A stretch of 36,706 nucleotides of DNA from Pelagibius sp050330205 (GTDB lineage Bacteria; Pseudomonadota; Alphaproteobacteria; Kiloniellales; Kiloniellaceae): contig JBHJOA010000086.1 of NCBI GenBank assembly GCA_050330205.1, forward strand, positions 1 to 36,706, written 5' to 3'. The notes under the pieces are model-generated. The model did no database searches and was not told the origin of the DNA. It worked only from the letters and a program-made list of their open reading frames with translations. Positions 1-8,898 of this stretch are shown one piece after another (the stretch's first letter is position 1; every line of letters starts with the position of its first letter). The position numbers and the translations under genes were made by a program.

Positions 1-196
1 GATGCCGACCCAGGCGAAGAAGCCGACCGCGGTACGAGTCACCTCTGCATCGCGCAGCCAGAGCGACAGGGTGGAGAACAGCAGCAGGAAGGGCAGCCCG
101 GCCGAGAAGCCGAGGAACAACATCCCGATGACGCGCGGGTGCTGGTAGACCCTGAAAGCCTCCGCCCAGGAGCGGCGGCCGTCCTTCACTGTGTCC

Positions 197-207
<11 letters not shown>
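1..207 (-). CDS. ampG: AmpG-like MFS permease, N-terminal part only (gene runs off the window)
   Basis: Only the first 69 codons are visible. The ATG at 207-205 overlaps the end of typA by 11 bases, and an AAGAAGGAAAG tract lies just upstream. The translation begins MPSEDTVKDGRRSWAEAF and then enters a hydrophobic helix containing FLGFSAGLPFLLLFSTLSLW and LRDAEVT. This matches the first membrane segment of AmpG-type permeases, which import anhydro-muropeptides for cell-wall recycling across the inner membrane. The overlap suggests translational coupling to typA. The family call rests on one helix; a general major facilitator transporter remains possible because the remaining helices lie outside the window. 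Confidence 0.75.
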
Positions 208-2035
<1,828 letters not shown>

Positions 2036-2081
2036 GATGCTTATTTGGCTTTCAATAGTAAGAATGTAATGGGGATCAGGC

Positions 2082-3095
2082 TCAGGCCCGCCGGGCCTCT
2101 GAGGTGCCGAGTTCGGCGGCGACCAGTTGGGCGAGGCTGCTTTCCGGCCGCGCGCCGACGTGGGAGATCACCTCCGCCGCGGCGAGGGCGCCGATGCGCC
2201 CGCTGTCGTAGAGGCCGTAGCCGTTGGTGATGCCGTAGAGGAAACCGGCGGCGAAGAGGTCGCCGGCGCCGGTGGTGTCGACCACTTCCTTCACCGGCGC
2301 GGCGTCCACCACGTGGACCTCCTCGCCGGCGACGATCACTGCGCCCTTTTCGCTGCGGGTCAGCGCCGCCACCTCGCAGTGGGCGCGCACCGCCTGCAGG
2401 GCGGCATCGAAGCTGTCGGCGTCGTAGAGGCTGCGGACCTCCTCCTCGTTGGCGAAGACGATGTCGACGTGCCGTTCGACGAAGTCCCGCAGCTCCGCCT
2501 TGTAGCGGTCGACCAGGAAGGGGTCGGAGAGCGTCAGCGAGATCCGCCGCCCGGCGCCATGGGCGAGGCGCGCGGCCTTCAGGAAGGCGGCCTTGGCGGT
2601 CGGCGAATCCCAGAGATAGCCTTCCATATAGGTGACGGCGGCGCCCTGCACCTGGGTTTCGATCACGTCGTCGGGGCCGAAGTCGACGGCGGCGCCGAGG
2701 AAGGTGTTCATGGAGCGGTGGGCATCGGGCGTCACCAGGATCATGGAGCGCCCCGTCGCCGGGCCCCGGGTCGCATGCGGCACGTCGAAGGCGACGCCGG
2801 CGGCGCGGATGTCGTGGGTGAAGATGGCGCCCAGCTGATCGTCGCGGACCTTGCCGAGGAAAGCCGACCTGCCGCCCAGCGAGGCGATGCCGGTCGCGGT
2901 GTTGCCGGCCGAGCCGCCGGAGACCTCGACCGCCGGGCCCATGGCGTCGTAGAGCTGCAGGGCGCGCGCCTCGTCGACCAGGGTCATGCTGCCCTTGGGA
3001 ATGGCGTGCGCCGCCAGGAAGGCGTCGTCGGTCCGGGCGAGGACGTCCACCAGGGCATTGCCGATGCTCACGACATCGAGGATCTGTTCGGTCAT
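2082..3095 (-). CDS. PfkB-family sugar/nucleoside kinase, probably adenosine kinase
   Basis: 337 aa. The frame is open further upstream, but I place the start at the ATG at 3095 because an AAGG motif lies 8 bases before it and because the protein then begins with the usual MTEQILDVVSIGNALVDVLA strand. The ribokinase/PfkB fold is shown by the GGSAGNTATGIASLGG substrate-binding region near residues 60-75 and by DTTGAGD at 273-279, which carries the catalytic aspartate and anion hole. PfkB kinases phosphorylate sugars or nucleosides with ATP. Close alphaproteobacterial relatives are usually annotated adenosine kinase (adenosine to AMP, purine salvage), but substrate specificity cannot be read from sequence alone. 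It lies 46 bases upstream of typA on the same strand. Confidence 0.85.
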   Translation of the reverse strand: MTEQILDVVSIGNALVDVLARTDDAFLAAHAIPKGSMTLVDEARALQLYDAMGPAVEVSGGSAGNTATGIASLGGRSAFLGKVRDDQLGAIFTHDIRAAGVAFDVPHATRGPATGRSMILVTPDAHRSMNTFLGAAVDFGPDDVIETQVQGAAVTYMEGYLWDSPTAKAAFLKAARLAHGAGRRISLTLSDPFLVDRYKAELRDFVERHVDIVFANEEEVRSLYDADSFDAALQAVRAHCEVAALTRSEKGAVIVAGEEVHVVDAAPVKEVVDTTGAGDLFAAGFLYGITNGYGLYDSGRIGALAAAEVISHVGARPESSLAQLVAAELGTSEARRA

Positions 3096-3300
3096 GAAAA
3101 GCCTTAGGTCACTGAGTTGTCGTGTCGCGCAAAGTCGCCGCGCCGGGGGAAATATCGCGGACGGGGGCTCTGTCCTGCGGCCCGCGCCGTCCCTCCTGGC
3201 CCGCCCGGAATTGGATCGCACAGCAACGAAACCGCGCGAAGGCCCTGGCGGGGCGGCCCCTTTTAGCGGTCAGCGGCCGCCGCGGCAAGCCCGACGCACC

Positions 3301-3328
3301 TTGTAGGGGGCCCCGGCGAGGGTTAAAT
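3301..3328 (+). promoter_or_regulatory. Candidate promoter of the EI24-domain gene
   Basis: TTGTAG (3301-3306) is separated by 16 bases from TTAAAT (3323-3328) in otherwise GC-rich sequence. The -10 ends 9 bases before the ATG at 3338 and there is no Shine-Dalgarno sequence, so the message may be leaderless or nearly so. The -35 match is only moderate. The rest of the 3096-3337 divergent gap is GC-rich and shows nothing else I recognise. Confidence 0.35.
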
Positions 3329-3337
3329 ACCTGCATC

Positions 3338-4066
3338 ATGTTCAAAGCCCTGTCCCGCGCCTTCAGCCAGTCCTTCGATCCGGCCTTCCGGCGCGTGTTC
3401 AACCGTTCGCTGCTGTATTCCTTCGTCACCTTCGTCGCCGTCTGGCTGGCCGCCTGGTTCGCGCTCGACTGGGCCGGCGCGGGGCTGGTCGCCTGGGTGC
3501 ACGGCTGGGCCGGCGATGGCTTCTGGGTGCGGGTGCTGGAGTGGCTGGTCGACATCGCCGCCATCGGCGCCATCGCCGTCACCTCGTTCTTCCTGTTCCC
3601 CGCGGTCATGGTCTCGATCATGGCGCTGCTGCTCGACGACATCGCCGAGGCGGTGGAGCGCCGCTACTACCCCGACCTGCCGCCGGCGCGCCAGCAGCCG
3701 CTGCGCGAGGCCATCTTCGGCAACCTCATCTTTGTCGCATTAACGTTAATTCTTAATTTACTCGTCCTGCCGCTCTACTTGATTCTGATCTGGATACCGC
3801 CGCTCAACCTGGTGCTGTTCTTCCTGCTGAACGGCTACCTGCTGGGGCGGGAGTACCTGGAGATGGTGGCCGTCCGGCGGCTCGAGCCGGCGGCGGCCAA
3901 GCGGCTGCGGCGCGATTTCCGCGGGCGCATGATCCTGGCGGGGGCGGTCATCACCTTCCTGCTGACCATTCCCCTGGTGAACCTGGCCACGCCGATCGTC
4001 GCCACCGCCTTCATGCTGCACATCTTCGAGGACCTGCGCCGGCGCGTGGCGCCAACCTTATCGTAA
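3338..4066 (+). CDS. EI24/CysZ-like integral membrane protein
   Basis: 242 aa. The ATG at 3338 is chosen because MFKALSRAFSQSFDPAFRRVF is the expected cytoplasmic start; the upstream open frame is GC-rich non-coding sequence. Long hydrophobic stretches lie near residues 26-50, 68-95, 130-165 and 205-230, separated by a loop (DDIAEAVERRYYPDLPPARQQP) and a conserved-looking NGYLLGREYLEMVA block typical of EI24-domain proteins, which include the sulfate channel CysZ. Substrate is unknown; no cysteine-biosynthesis gene is nearby, so I do not call it cysZ. Residues 132-141 are encoded by an AT-rich run with three TTA leucine codons (residues 135, 137, 141), unlike the rest of the gene. It is divergent from the PfkB kinase. 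Confidence 0.8.
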   Translation: MFKALSRAFSQSFDPAFRRVFNRSLLYSFVTFVAVWLAAWFALDWAGAGLVAWVHGWAGDGFWVRVLEWLVDIAAIGAIAVTSFFLFPAVMVSIMALLLDDIAEAVERRYYPDLPPARQQPLREAIFGNLIFVALTLILNLLVLPLYLILIWIPPLNLVLFFLLNGYLLGREYLEMVAVRRLEPAAAKRLRRDFRGRMILAGAVITFLLTIPLVNLATPIVATAFMLHIFEDLRRRVAPTLS

Positions 4067-4100
4067 GGGTTGCGCCCTAGACTGCGGGTCGGCCCCCCCA

Positions 4101-4184
4101 GGCCAGAGCCATGGGCCAGCGTCATGGGCCAGACTGAGGGCCAGCGTCATGGGCCAGGGGTTTTGGGCCAGGGTCGTGGGCCAG
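4101..4184 (+). repeat. Degenerate 13-bp tandem repeat, six units plus a partial seventh
   Basis: The unit is GGCCAGCGTCATG. Unit starts are at 4101, 4114, 4127, 4139, 4152, 4166 and 4179 (partial). Units 2 and 4 are identical, unit 1 differs at two bases, unit 3 lacks one base and unit 5 has one extra. Because lengths of 12, 13 and 14 occur, the array does not keep a reading frame. It fills much of the 187-base gap between the EI24 gene and the bactofilin gene and ends about 70 bases before the bactofilin start. Confidence 0.85.
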
Positions 4185-4253
4185 AAATGCCGGGAACTCC
4201 CGGGCGGCGGACAACGAAAGCAGCGGTCGGGCGACCGGAAAGGACGAGATCCC

Positions 4254-4886
4254 ATGTTTGGCAAACGCAAAGATCCCAACTCCCCCGGCGAACCGACTGC
4301 CCCGCAGCTGTCCGGGTCGCCGCGTCCGCCTGCTGGGCCGCCTGCCGGCCCGTCCGCCGGCGGCGAGGAAACCCCGGCGCGGCCGGGCGGTCCCGGGGCG
4401 AGGACGCCGCAGGGCCAGGGTGCCGGCGGCCCCGCCAAGGGCCCGGCCCGGCGGGCCGAGAGCCGCGGCGCCTCGGCGGTCGAGGGCCGCAAGCTGGTGG
4501 TCGGCCGCGAGATCTGCCTCTCCGGCGAGATCAAGACCTGCGAGAAGCTGGTGGTCGAGGGCCGGGTCGAGGCCGATCTGCGCGACAGCCACAGCCTGGA
4601 AATCAGCGAGCCCGGCCTGTTCAAGGGAACCGCCACGGTGGTGGACTGCGAGATCAGCGGCACCTTCGAGGGCGACCTGACGGTCACCGGCCTGCTGGTG
4701 GTGCTGCCCAGCGGCCGGGTCAGCGGCAAGATCCGCTATGCCGAGATGGAGCTGTCGCGCGGCGCCCGGCTGAGCGGCGATATCGACATGCTGGACGAGG
4801 CCGCGCTGCGCCGCGCCCGCGGCGAGGGCCCGACGCTGGCCCACGACAACGACACCGGCGATGCCGGCAAGAGCCGGATCGGCTGA
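4254..4886 (+). CDS. Bactofilin (polymer-forming cytoskeletal protein)
   Basis: 210 aa. The ATG at 4254 follows GGAAAGGACGAG, a good ribosome-binding site; the same frame is open upstream through the tandem repeat, but those residues do not look like bactofilin. Residues 1-77 are a proline/glycine/alanine-rich, probably disordered tail. Residues 79-182 form the bactofilin (DUF583) beta-helix, with repeated short hydrophobic rungs such as LVVEGRVEADL, GTFEGDLTVTG and GRVSGKIRYAEM. The C-terminal tail is polar. Bactofilins self-assemble without nucleotide into filaments that position cell-wall and morphogenetic enzymes, often at the membrane. A small lipoprotein gene follows 15 bases downstream, so an envelope role is plausible; the partner enzyme is not visible here. 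Confidence 0.9.
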   Translation: MFGKRKDPNSPGEPTAPQLSGSPRPPAGPPAGPSAGGEETPARPGGPGARTPQGQGAGGPAKGPARRAESRGASAVEGRKLVVGREICLSGEIKTCEKLVVEGRVEADLRDSHSLEISEPGLFKGTATVVDCEISGTFEGDLTVTGLLVVLPSGRVSGKIRYAEMELSRGARLSGDIDMLDEAALRRARGEGPTLAHDNDTGDAGKSRIG

Positions 4887-4901
4887 CAAAGGGCGGGCGA
4901 C

Positions 4902-5339
4902 ATGATGACAACCCTGCGCTCCGCAGCGATCCTGCTGCTCACCGGCCTGGCGCTGGGCGCCTGCCAGACCGCCGGCCGCGGCGAGCCGCCGGCCGCCACC
5001 CCCGCCCAGGTCGTGGCGGCACCGACGACACCGGCCGCCCCGGCGCCGCAGACCGCCGCTTTGCCGCCGGTCAACGACGACCCGGCTCAGCTGATGGGCC
5101 TCGACCGCGGCGGCGTCAACGCCCTGCTCGGCGAACCCGACCTGATCCGCCGCGAGGCCCCGGCCGAGGTCTGGCAGTACGTCGCCGAGGGCTGCGTGTT
5201 CGACGTGGTGCTCTATGCCCGGGGCCAGGACTACGCCGTCTCCTACCTGGAGGCGCGCGATGCCAGGGCAGCGGTGCTGGCGCCGCGCCCCTGCCTCAAC
5301 AGCCTGCTGCGGGCCCGCCAGTCGGCGCCGGTCAGCTAG
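4902..5339 (+). CDS. Small hypothetical lipoprotein
   Basis: 145 aa. The N-terminus MMTTLRSAAILLLTGLALGA-C is a lipoprotein signal with the lipobox LGAC and the lipidated cysteine at residue 21. A proline/alanine-rich linker (about residues 22-58) leads to a small domain with LMGLDRGGVNALLGEPDLIRRE, VWQYVAEGCVFDVVLY and a second cysteine near the end (PCLNSLL), so one disulfide is possible. The pattern LLGEP...W.Y recalls the BamE/SmpA-OmlA fold, but I would not assign it. It follows bactofilin by 15 bases and is probably co-transcribed. Its TAG stop overlaps the stop of the convergent nth gene within the palindrome CTAG (5336-5339). Confidence 0.75.
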   Translation: MMTTLRSAAILLLTGLALGACQTAGRGEPPAATPAQVVAAPTTPAAPAPQTAALPPVNDDPAQLMGLDRGGVNALLGEPDLIRREAPAEVWQYVAEGCVFDVVLYARGQDYAVSYLEARDARAAVLAPRPCLNSLLRARQSAPVS

Positions 5340-6070
5340 GACTTCCGTACCGCAGCCTTGCGGGCCTTCGCAGGCGTTTTCGCCGCCGGCTTCTTCGGCG
5401 GCGATTTCTTGCCCGCCGGCTTGCGCGCCGGCATCTCCAGCGTGGTCTTGCCCTTGAAGGCGCAGAGGTCGTTCACCACGCAGGCGAAGCAGTCCGGCTT
5501 GCGCGCCTTGCAGACGTAGCGCCCGTGCAGGATCAGCCAGTGGTGGGCGTGCAGCTTGCGCCCGGGCGGGACGACCTTCTCCAGCTTGCGCTCGACCTCC
5601 AGCGGCGTTTTGCCGGGTGCGAGGCCGGTACGGTTGCCGACCCGGAAGATGTGGGTGTCGACGGCGATGGTGGGCTCGCCGAAGGCGATGTTCAGCACCA
5701 CGTTGGCGGTCTTGCGCCCCACCCCCGGCAGCTTCTCCAGGGCGTCGCGGTCGCGCGGCACCTGGCCGCCGTGTCCGGCGATGAGGAGGCGCGACAGGGC
5801 GATGACGTTCCTGGCCTTGGCGTTGTAGAGGCCGATGGTCTTGATGTGCTCCTTCAGGCCCGCCTCGCCCAGGGCCAGCATCTGCTGCGGCGTGGTCACC
5901 TGCTTGAAGAGCGCGCGCGTCGCCTTGTTGACGCCGACGTCGGTCGCCTGCGCCGACAGCACCACGGCGACCAGCAGGGTGTAGGCGTTGACGTAGTCCA
6001 GTTCGCCCTTGGGCTCCGGCAGGGCGGCGGCGAGGCGGTCGAAGAAGGCGGCGACGTCGGCTTTTTTCAT
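5336..6070 (-). CDS. nth: Endonuclease III (DNA glycosylase/AP lyase)
   Basis: 244 aa. Nth removes oxidised pyrimidines and cleaves abasic sites in base-excision repair. The helix-hairpin-helix is at LPGVGRKTANVV with the catalytic lysine at K120, and the catalytic aspartate is D138 in VDTHIFRV. The iron-sulfur ligands C187, C194, C197 and C203 have the family C-x6-C-x2-C-x5-C spacing. After residue 205 there is an extra tail rich in lysine, proline and alanine (PARKPAGKKSPPKKPAAK...), common in high-GC alphaproteobacteria and likely to aid DNA binding. The start MKKADVAAFF has no clear ribosome-binding site. It is convergent and end-overlapping with the lipoprotein gene and divergent from the DUF2244 gene. 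Confidence 0.96.
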   Translation of the reverse strand: MKKADVAAFFDRLAAALPEPKGELDYVNAYTLLVAVVLSAQATDVGVNKATRALFKQVTTPQQMLALGEAGLKEHIKTIGLYNAKARNVIALSRLLIAGHGGQVPRDRDALEKLPGVGRKTANVVLNIAFGEPTIAVDTHIFRVGNRTGLAPGKTPLEVERKLEKVVPPGRKLHAHHWLILHGRYVCKARKPDCFACVVNDLCAFKGKTTLEMPARKPAGKKSPPKKPAAKTPAKARKAAVRKS

Positions 6071-6159
6071 GGTCCGGCTTTTTCAGCACCCATCGTTGGT
6101 CGAGGCCGGGCGAGTGTAGCGGGATCGCCCCGGAAGGGAAGGCGCGACGGCGACCCTCG

Positions 6160-6191
6160 AAGCCGGACTTTGAAGAAGCCGGCCTTTGAAG
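6160..6191 (+). repeat. 16-bp tandem duplication carrying two copies of a -35-like motif
   Basis: Units AAGCCGGACTTTGAAG (6160-6175) and AAGCCGGCCTTTGAAG (6176-6191) differ at one base. Each ends in TTGAAG, so the duplication copied the -35-like element of the downstream promoter. Confidence 0.85.
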
Positions 6192-6214
6192 GGGCGGGCC
6201 GCCGGACCTATATT
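6186..6214 (+). promoter_or_regulatory. Strong sigma-70-like promoter of the DUF2244 gene, probably giving a leaderless mRNA
   Basis: TTGAAG (6186-6191), a 17-base spacer and TATATT (6209-6214). Only six bases (CGGGGC) separate the -10 from the ATG at 6221, so the predicted first transcribed base is the A of the start codon or very near it. There is no Shine-Dalgarno sequence. Confidence 0.6.
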
Positions 6215-6220
6215 CGGGGC

Positions 6221-6760
6221 ATGAACGCATCCGCCTTGCCGCCAGCCGCGCCGCGATCCGCCCAGGAGGCGCTGTTCGATGCCGAGTTGACGCCGCATCG
6301 CAGCCTCTCGCCGCGAGGTTTCCTGCTGCTGATGTCGGGGATCTGCACGCTTTCCTTCGCCGGCGGGCTCGCCTTCTTCCTGGCCGGCGCCTGGCCGGTG
6401 ATCGGCTTTCTCGGCGCCGACGTGCTGCTGATCTACCTCGCCTTCAAGATCAGCTACCGGCGCGCCCGCCTGGTGGAGCGCCTGCACCTGACCCGCGACC
6501 GGCTGACCGTCAGCCGCACCTGGCCGGGCGGGCGCAGCGCCTCCTGGGAATTCCAGCCGAGTTGGCTGCAGGTGATCTGCGACGCGCCCCAGGACACCCG
6601 GCGCGGCCCCGGCAACCCGGCCGACTGCCCGCTGGTGCTGCGCTCCCACGGGCGCAGCCTTTCCGTCGGCAGCTTCCTCACCTGCGAGGAGCGGCGGGAC
6701 CTCGCCGCGGCCTTGCGCGACGCCCTCAGCCGCGCGCAACAGCCCTGCCAGCCGGCCTGA
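6221..6760 (+). CDS. DUF2244 domain integral membrane protein
   Basis: 179 aa. The ATG at 6221 gives MNASALPPAAPRSAQEALFD and is fixed by the promoter immediately upstream. Two hydrophobic helices lie near residues 33-50 and 53-73 (FLLLMSGICTLSFAGGLAFF and VIGFLGADVLLIYLAF). They are followed by a cytoplasmic beta-rich domain with SYRRARLVERLHLTRDRLTV and a W-x-F-x-x-x-W motif, as in DUF2244 proteins. Function is unknown. DUF2244 genes are commonly found beside nth and dapB in alphaproteobacteria, as here. The gene ends two bases before the stop of the convergent dapB gene. Confidence 0.85.
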   Translation: MNASALPPAAPRSAQEALFDAELTPHRSLSPRGFLLLMSGICTLSFAGGLAFFLAGAWPVIGFLGADVLLIYLAFKISYRRARLVERLHLTRDRLTVSRTWPGGRSASWEFQPSWLQVICDAPQDTRRGPGNPADCPLVLRSHGRSLSVGSFLTCEERRDLAAALRDALSRAQQPCQPA

Positions 6761-6762
6761 TC

Positions 6763-7590
6763 TCAGTCCGTCAGTCCCAGCACGTCGCGCATGGAGTAGA
6801 GCCCGGCCGGCTTGCCGCGGCCCCAGAGCGCCGCCTTCACCGCGCCCTTGGCGAAGACCTCGCGGCTGCCGGCCTTGTGGGTGAGGACGAGCCGCTCGCC
6901 CTCGGCGGCGAAGATCACCGAGTGCTCGCCGGGCACGTCGCCGCCGCGCAGGGTGGCGAAGCCGATCTCGCCGCGCGGCCGCGCGCCGACCTGGCCCTCG
7001 CGGGCCATGCGGGCGACCTCCGCCAGCGCCACGCCCCGGCCCCTGGCGGCGGCCTCGCCCAGCATCAGGGCGGTACCGGAGGGGGCGTCCACCTTGTGGC
7101 GGTGGTGCATCTCGACGATCTCGATGTCGTAGTCGGCGTCGAGGGCGCGCGCCACCTGTTCGGTGACCAGCTGCAGCAGGTTGACGCCGAGGCTCATGTT
7201 GGCGGCCTGCACCACCACGGTCTGGATCGCCGCCTTGTCGATGACCGCCTGGTCCTCCGGCGCCAGCCCGGTGGTGCCGACCACGTAGACGACCTCCGCC
7301 TGGGCGGCCAGCTCGGCATGGCGGCGCGTCGCCGCCGGCGTGGTGAAGTCTATGACCGCGTCGGCGGCGGCGAAGAGCTCGACCGGGTCGTCGCCCACCA
7401 CGATGCCCAGCGCGCCGGCGCCGATCAGCTCGCCGATGTCGCGGCCGACGGCCGGGCTGCCCGGCTGGTCGCTGCCGCCGGCGACGACGCAGCCCTCGGC
7501 GGCCTGGATGGCGGCCAGGTTCATGCGGCCCATGCGGCCGGCACAGCCGGTAACTGCCACGCGATAGGGGGCCACGCGGTCGGGGTTCAT
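6763..7590 (-). CDS. dapB: 4-hydroxy-tetrahydrodipicolinate reductase
   Basis: 275 aa from the ATG at 7590. A GTG five codons earlier in coding order (7602) is also open, but GGAGAG sits 4-9 bases before the ATG, so I prefer the ATG. DapB reduces the DapA product with NAD(P)H in the diaminopimelate/lysine pathway, supplying peptidoglycan and lysine. The Rossmann motif is VTGCAGRMGR near the N-terminus, and the catalytic and substrate-binding block EMHHRHKVDAPSGTAL carries the conserved histidine pair and lysine. VIDFTTPAA and GEIGFATLRGGDVPGEH are also family signatures. It lies between the convergent DUF2244 gene and the divergent oxygenase gene, so it is a single-gene unit on this strand. 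Confidence 0.96.
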   Translation of the reverse strand: MNPDRVAPYRVAVTGCAGRMGRMNLAAIQAAEGCVVAGGSDQPGSPAVGRDIGELIGAGALGIVVGDDPVELFAAADAVIDFTTPAATRRHAELAAQAEVVYVVGTTGLAPEDQAVIDKAAIQTVVVQAANMSLGVNLLQLVTEQVARALDADYDIEIVEMHHRHKVDAPSGTALMLGEAAARGRGVALAEVARMAREGQVGARPRGEIGFATLRGGDVPGEHSVIFAAEGERLVLTHKAGSREVFAKGAVKAALWGRGKPAGLYSMRDVLGLTD

Positions 7591-7735
7591 CTCGCTCTCC
7601 ACAGCATTTCGCCTTCGGCAGCCGGTTTAGCACGGCAGCCGCGCGGCGGAAACGCTGAGAGTCCGGCGGCCTTGACGGCAGGGGGCGGGCTCTGGCTTGC
7701 TCGGCGCAGCGCAAATTTCCGCCGAGAGCCCTTCC

Positions 7736-8386
7736 ATGCCGCCACCCGGTTTCGACAAGAACGGTTTCGCCGAGCTCTGGCCGACGACCATCCTGCGCCG
7801 CCGCCTGCCGGGCCACGACGTCGCCAACGTGGAGCTGCAGCGGCTGATTCTGGAAATGGAGGCGGGACGGTCCGACTTCACCACCGACTACCGCTCCGGC
7901 AACCTGCTGACGGTGGAGAACCCGGCGGTCGCCTGGCTGCGCGACTGCATCAACCGCACCGCCATCGACTACCTGAAGCACGCCGGCCTCACCTACCCGG
8001 TGAACTGGAGCCTGCAGGGCTGGGCCAACGTGAACCGGCGCGGCGACTACCACGATCCGCACAACCACCCGCACGCCTATCTCAGCGGCACCTACTACGT
8101 GGCGGTGCCCAAGGCGGAGCAGAAGCTGCCGGACAACCGCCCGGACCTGCGCCCCGGCGCCATCTCCTTCTACGACCCGCGCGGCTTCGCCAACATGACG
8201 GCGATCCGCGGCGACCGCCAGATCGAGGCGGAATTCACGCATCGCCCGGAAGCCGGCGACATCCTGTTGTGGCCGGCCTTCCTCATGCACTTCGTCCACC
8301 CCAACCTCTCCGACGAGAAGCGGGTGAGCATAAGCTTCAATGCGACGCTGAAGTGGTCCGACGACTACCTGCCGCGTCAATCGTGA
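7736..8386 (+). CDS. Putative 2OG-Fe(II) oxygenase (TIGR02466-like)
   Basis: 216 aa. I place the start at the ATG at 7736 (MPPPGFDKNGFAELWPT); a TTG 13 codons upstream is possible. The protein resembles the TIGR02466 family of putative 2-oxoglutarate/iron dioxygenases: WANVNRRGDYHDPHNHPHA (H106, H109, H111, H113), SGTYYVAVP, GDILLWPAFLMHFVHPN with the distal histidine H188, and EKRVSISFN with the 2OG-binding arginine R196. Which of the proximal histidines bind iron is not certain. Substrate is unknown. A GNAT gene follows 13 bases downstream, so the two are probably co-transcribed. Together they form a plus-strand pair between dnaJ and dapB. Confidence 0.82.
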   Translation: MPPPGFDKNGFAELWPTTILRRRLPGHDVANVELQRLILEMEAGRSDFTTDYRSGNLLTVENPAVAWLRDCINRTAIDYLKHAGLTYPVNWSLQGWANVNRRGDYHDPHNHPHAYLSGTYYVAVPKAEQKLPDNRPDLRPGAISFYDPRGFANMTAIRGDRQIEAEFTHRPEAGDILLWPAFLMHFVHPNLSDEKRVSISFNATLKWSDDYLPRQS

Positions 8387-8399
8387 CGGAATATCCCTA

Positions 8400-8882
8400 A
8401 TGACCACGAAAGTCCGCCGGGCCGTGCCGGGCGATGCAGAAGCCATCATCGGCCTGATCAACGCACTCTCGGCCTTCGTGGAGGACCCGCCGACGCGCCT
8501 CACCGCCGAGGACATCCGACGCGACGGCTTCGGCCCCGACGCCTGGTTCGACTGCTTCGTCGTGGATCAGAACGGTAAGCTGTCGGGCTACGCAATCACC
8601 TATCCGGGATTCAGTACCGACCACGGCGGCCGGGGCCTGCACCTGGCCGACCTCTACGTCGACCCGTCGCTGCGCGGCATCGGCTGGGGCGGGGCACTGA
8701 TGTTGGCGGTCGCGCGCGACGCCCTGGCGCGCGGCGCTCTCTGGGTGATGTGGGACGTCTGGGTGAAGAACCACAGCGCCGAAGCCTTCTACAAGGCAGT
8801 CGGCGGCGAGCGCTACGACGACGTCTTCATCATGACGCTGAAGGGCGCCGCGTTGGCGCAGCTGGCGCGGGAGAACCCCTAA
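8400..8882 (+). CDS. GNAT-family N-acetyltransferase
   Basis: 160 aa. Begins MTTKVRRAVPGDAEAIIGLI, the usual first strand and helix of GNAT enzymes. The acetyl-CoA-binding motif A is LYVDPSLRGIGWGGALM, and the C-terminal part (WVKNHSAEAFYKAVGGERYDD) has the usual NxxAxxFY pattern. The overall arrangement recalls diamine acetyltransferases, but the acceptor cannot be named. It follows the oxygenase by 13 bases and faces dnaJ, whose stop is 16 bases away. Confidence 0.85.
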   Translation: MTTKVRRAVPGDAEAIIGLINALSAFVEDPPTRLTAEDIRRDGFGPDAWFDCFVVDQNGKLSGYAITYPGFSTDHGGRGLHLADLYVDPSLRGIGWGGALMLAVARDALARGALWVMWDVWVKNHSAEAFYKAVGGERYDDVFIMTLKGAALAQLARENP

Positions 8883-8898
8883 CGGTGGGCGCTGACGC

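Noticed and set aside
3741..3760. CtrA full site in the EI24 gene
   Set aside because: TTAA motifs are present, but spacing is 2, 3 or 9 bases rather than the 7 of the consensus, and the site is inside a coding region.
4101..4184. CRISPR array
   Set aside because: The 13-base units are directly adjacent with no spacers and no cas genes are present, so this is an ordinary tandem repeat.
4070..6760. An 896-codon open frame spanning bactofilin, the lipoprotein, nth and DUF2244
   Set aside because: Most of it is arginine/glycine/alanine-rich out-of-frame translation of several real genes. Only its last 180 codons (from the ATG at 6221) form a real protein; long shadow frames are expected at this GC content.
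6083..8515. An 810-codon open frame antisense to the DUF2244, oxygenase and GNAT genes
   Set aside because: It crosses several well-supported genes on both strands and has no recognisable domain.
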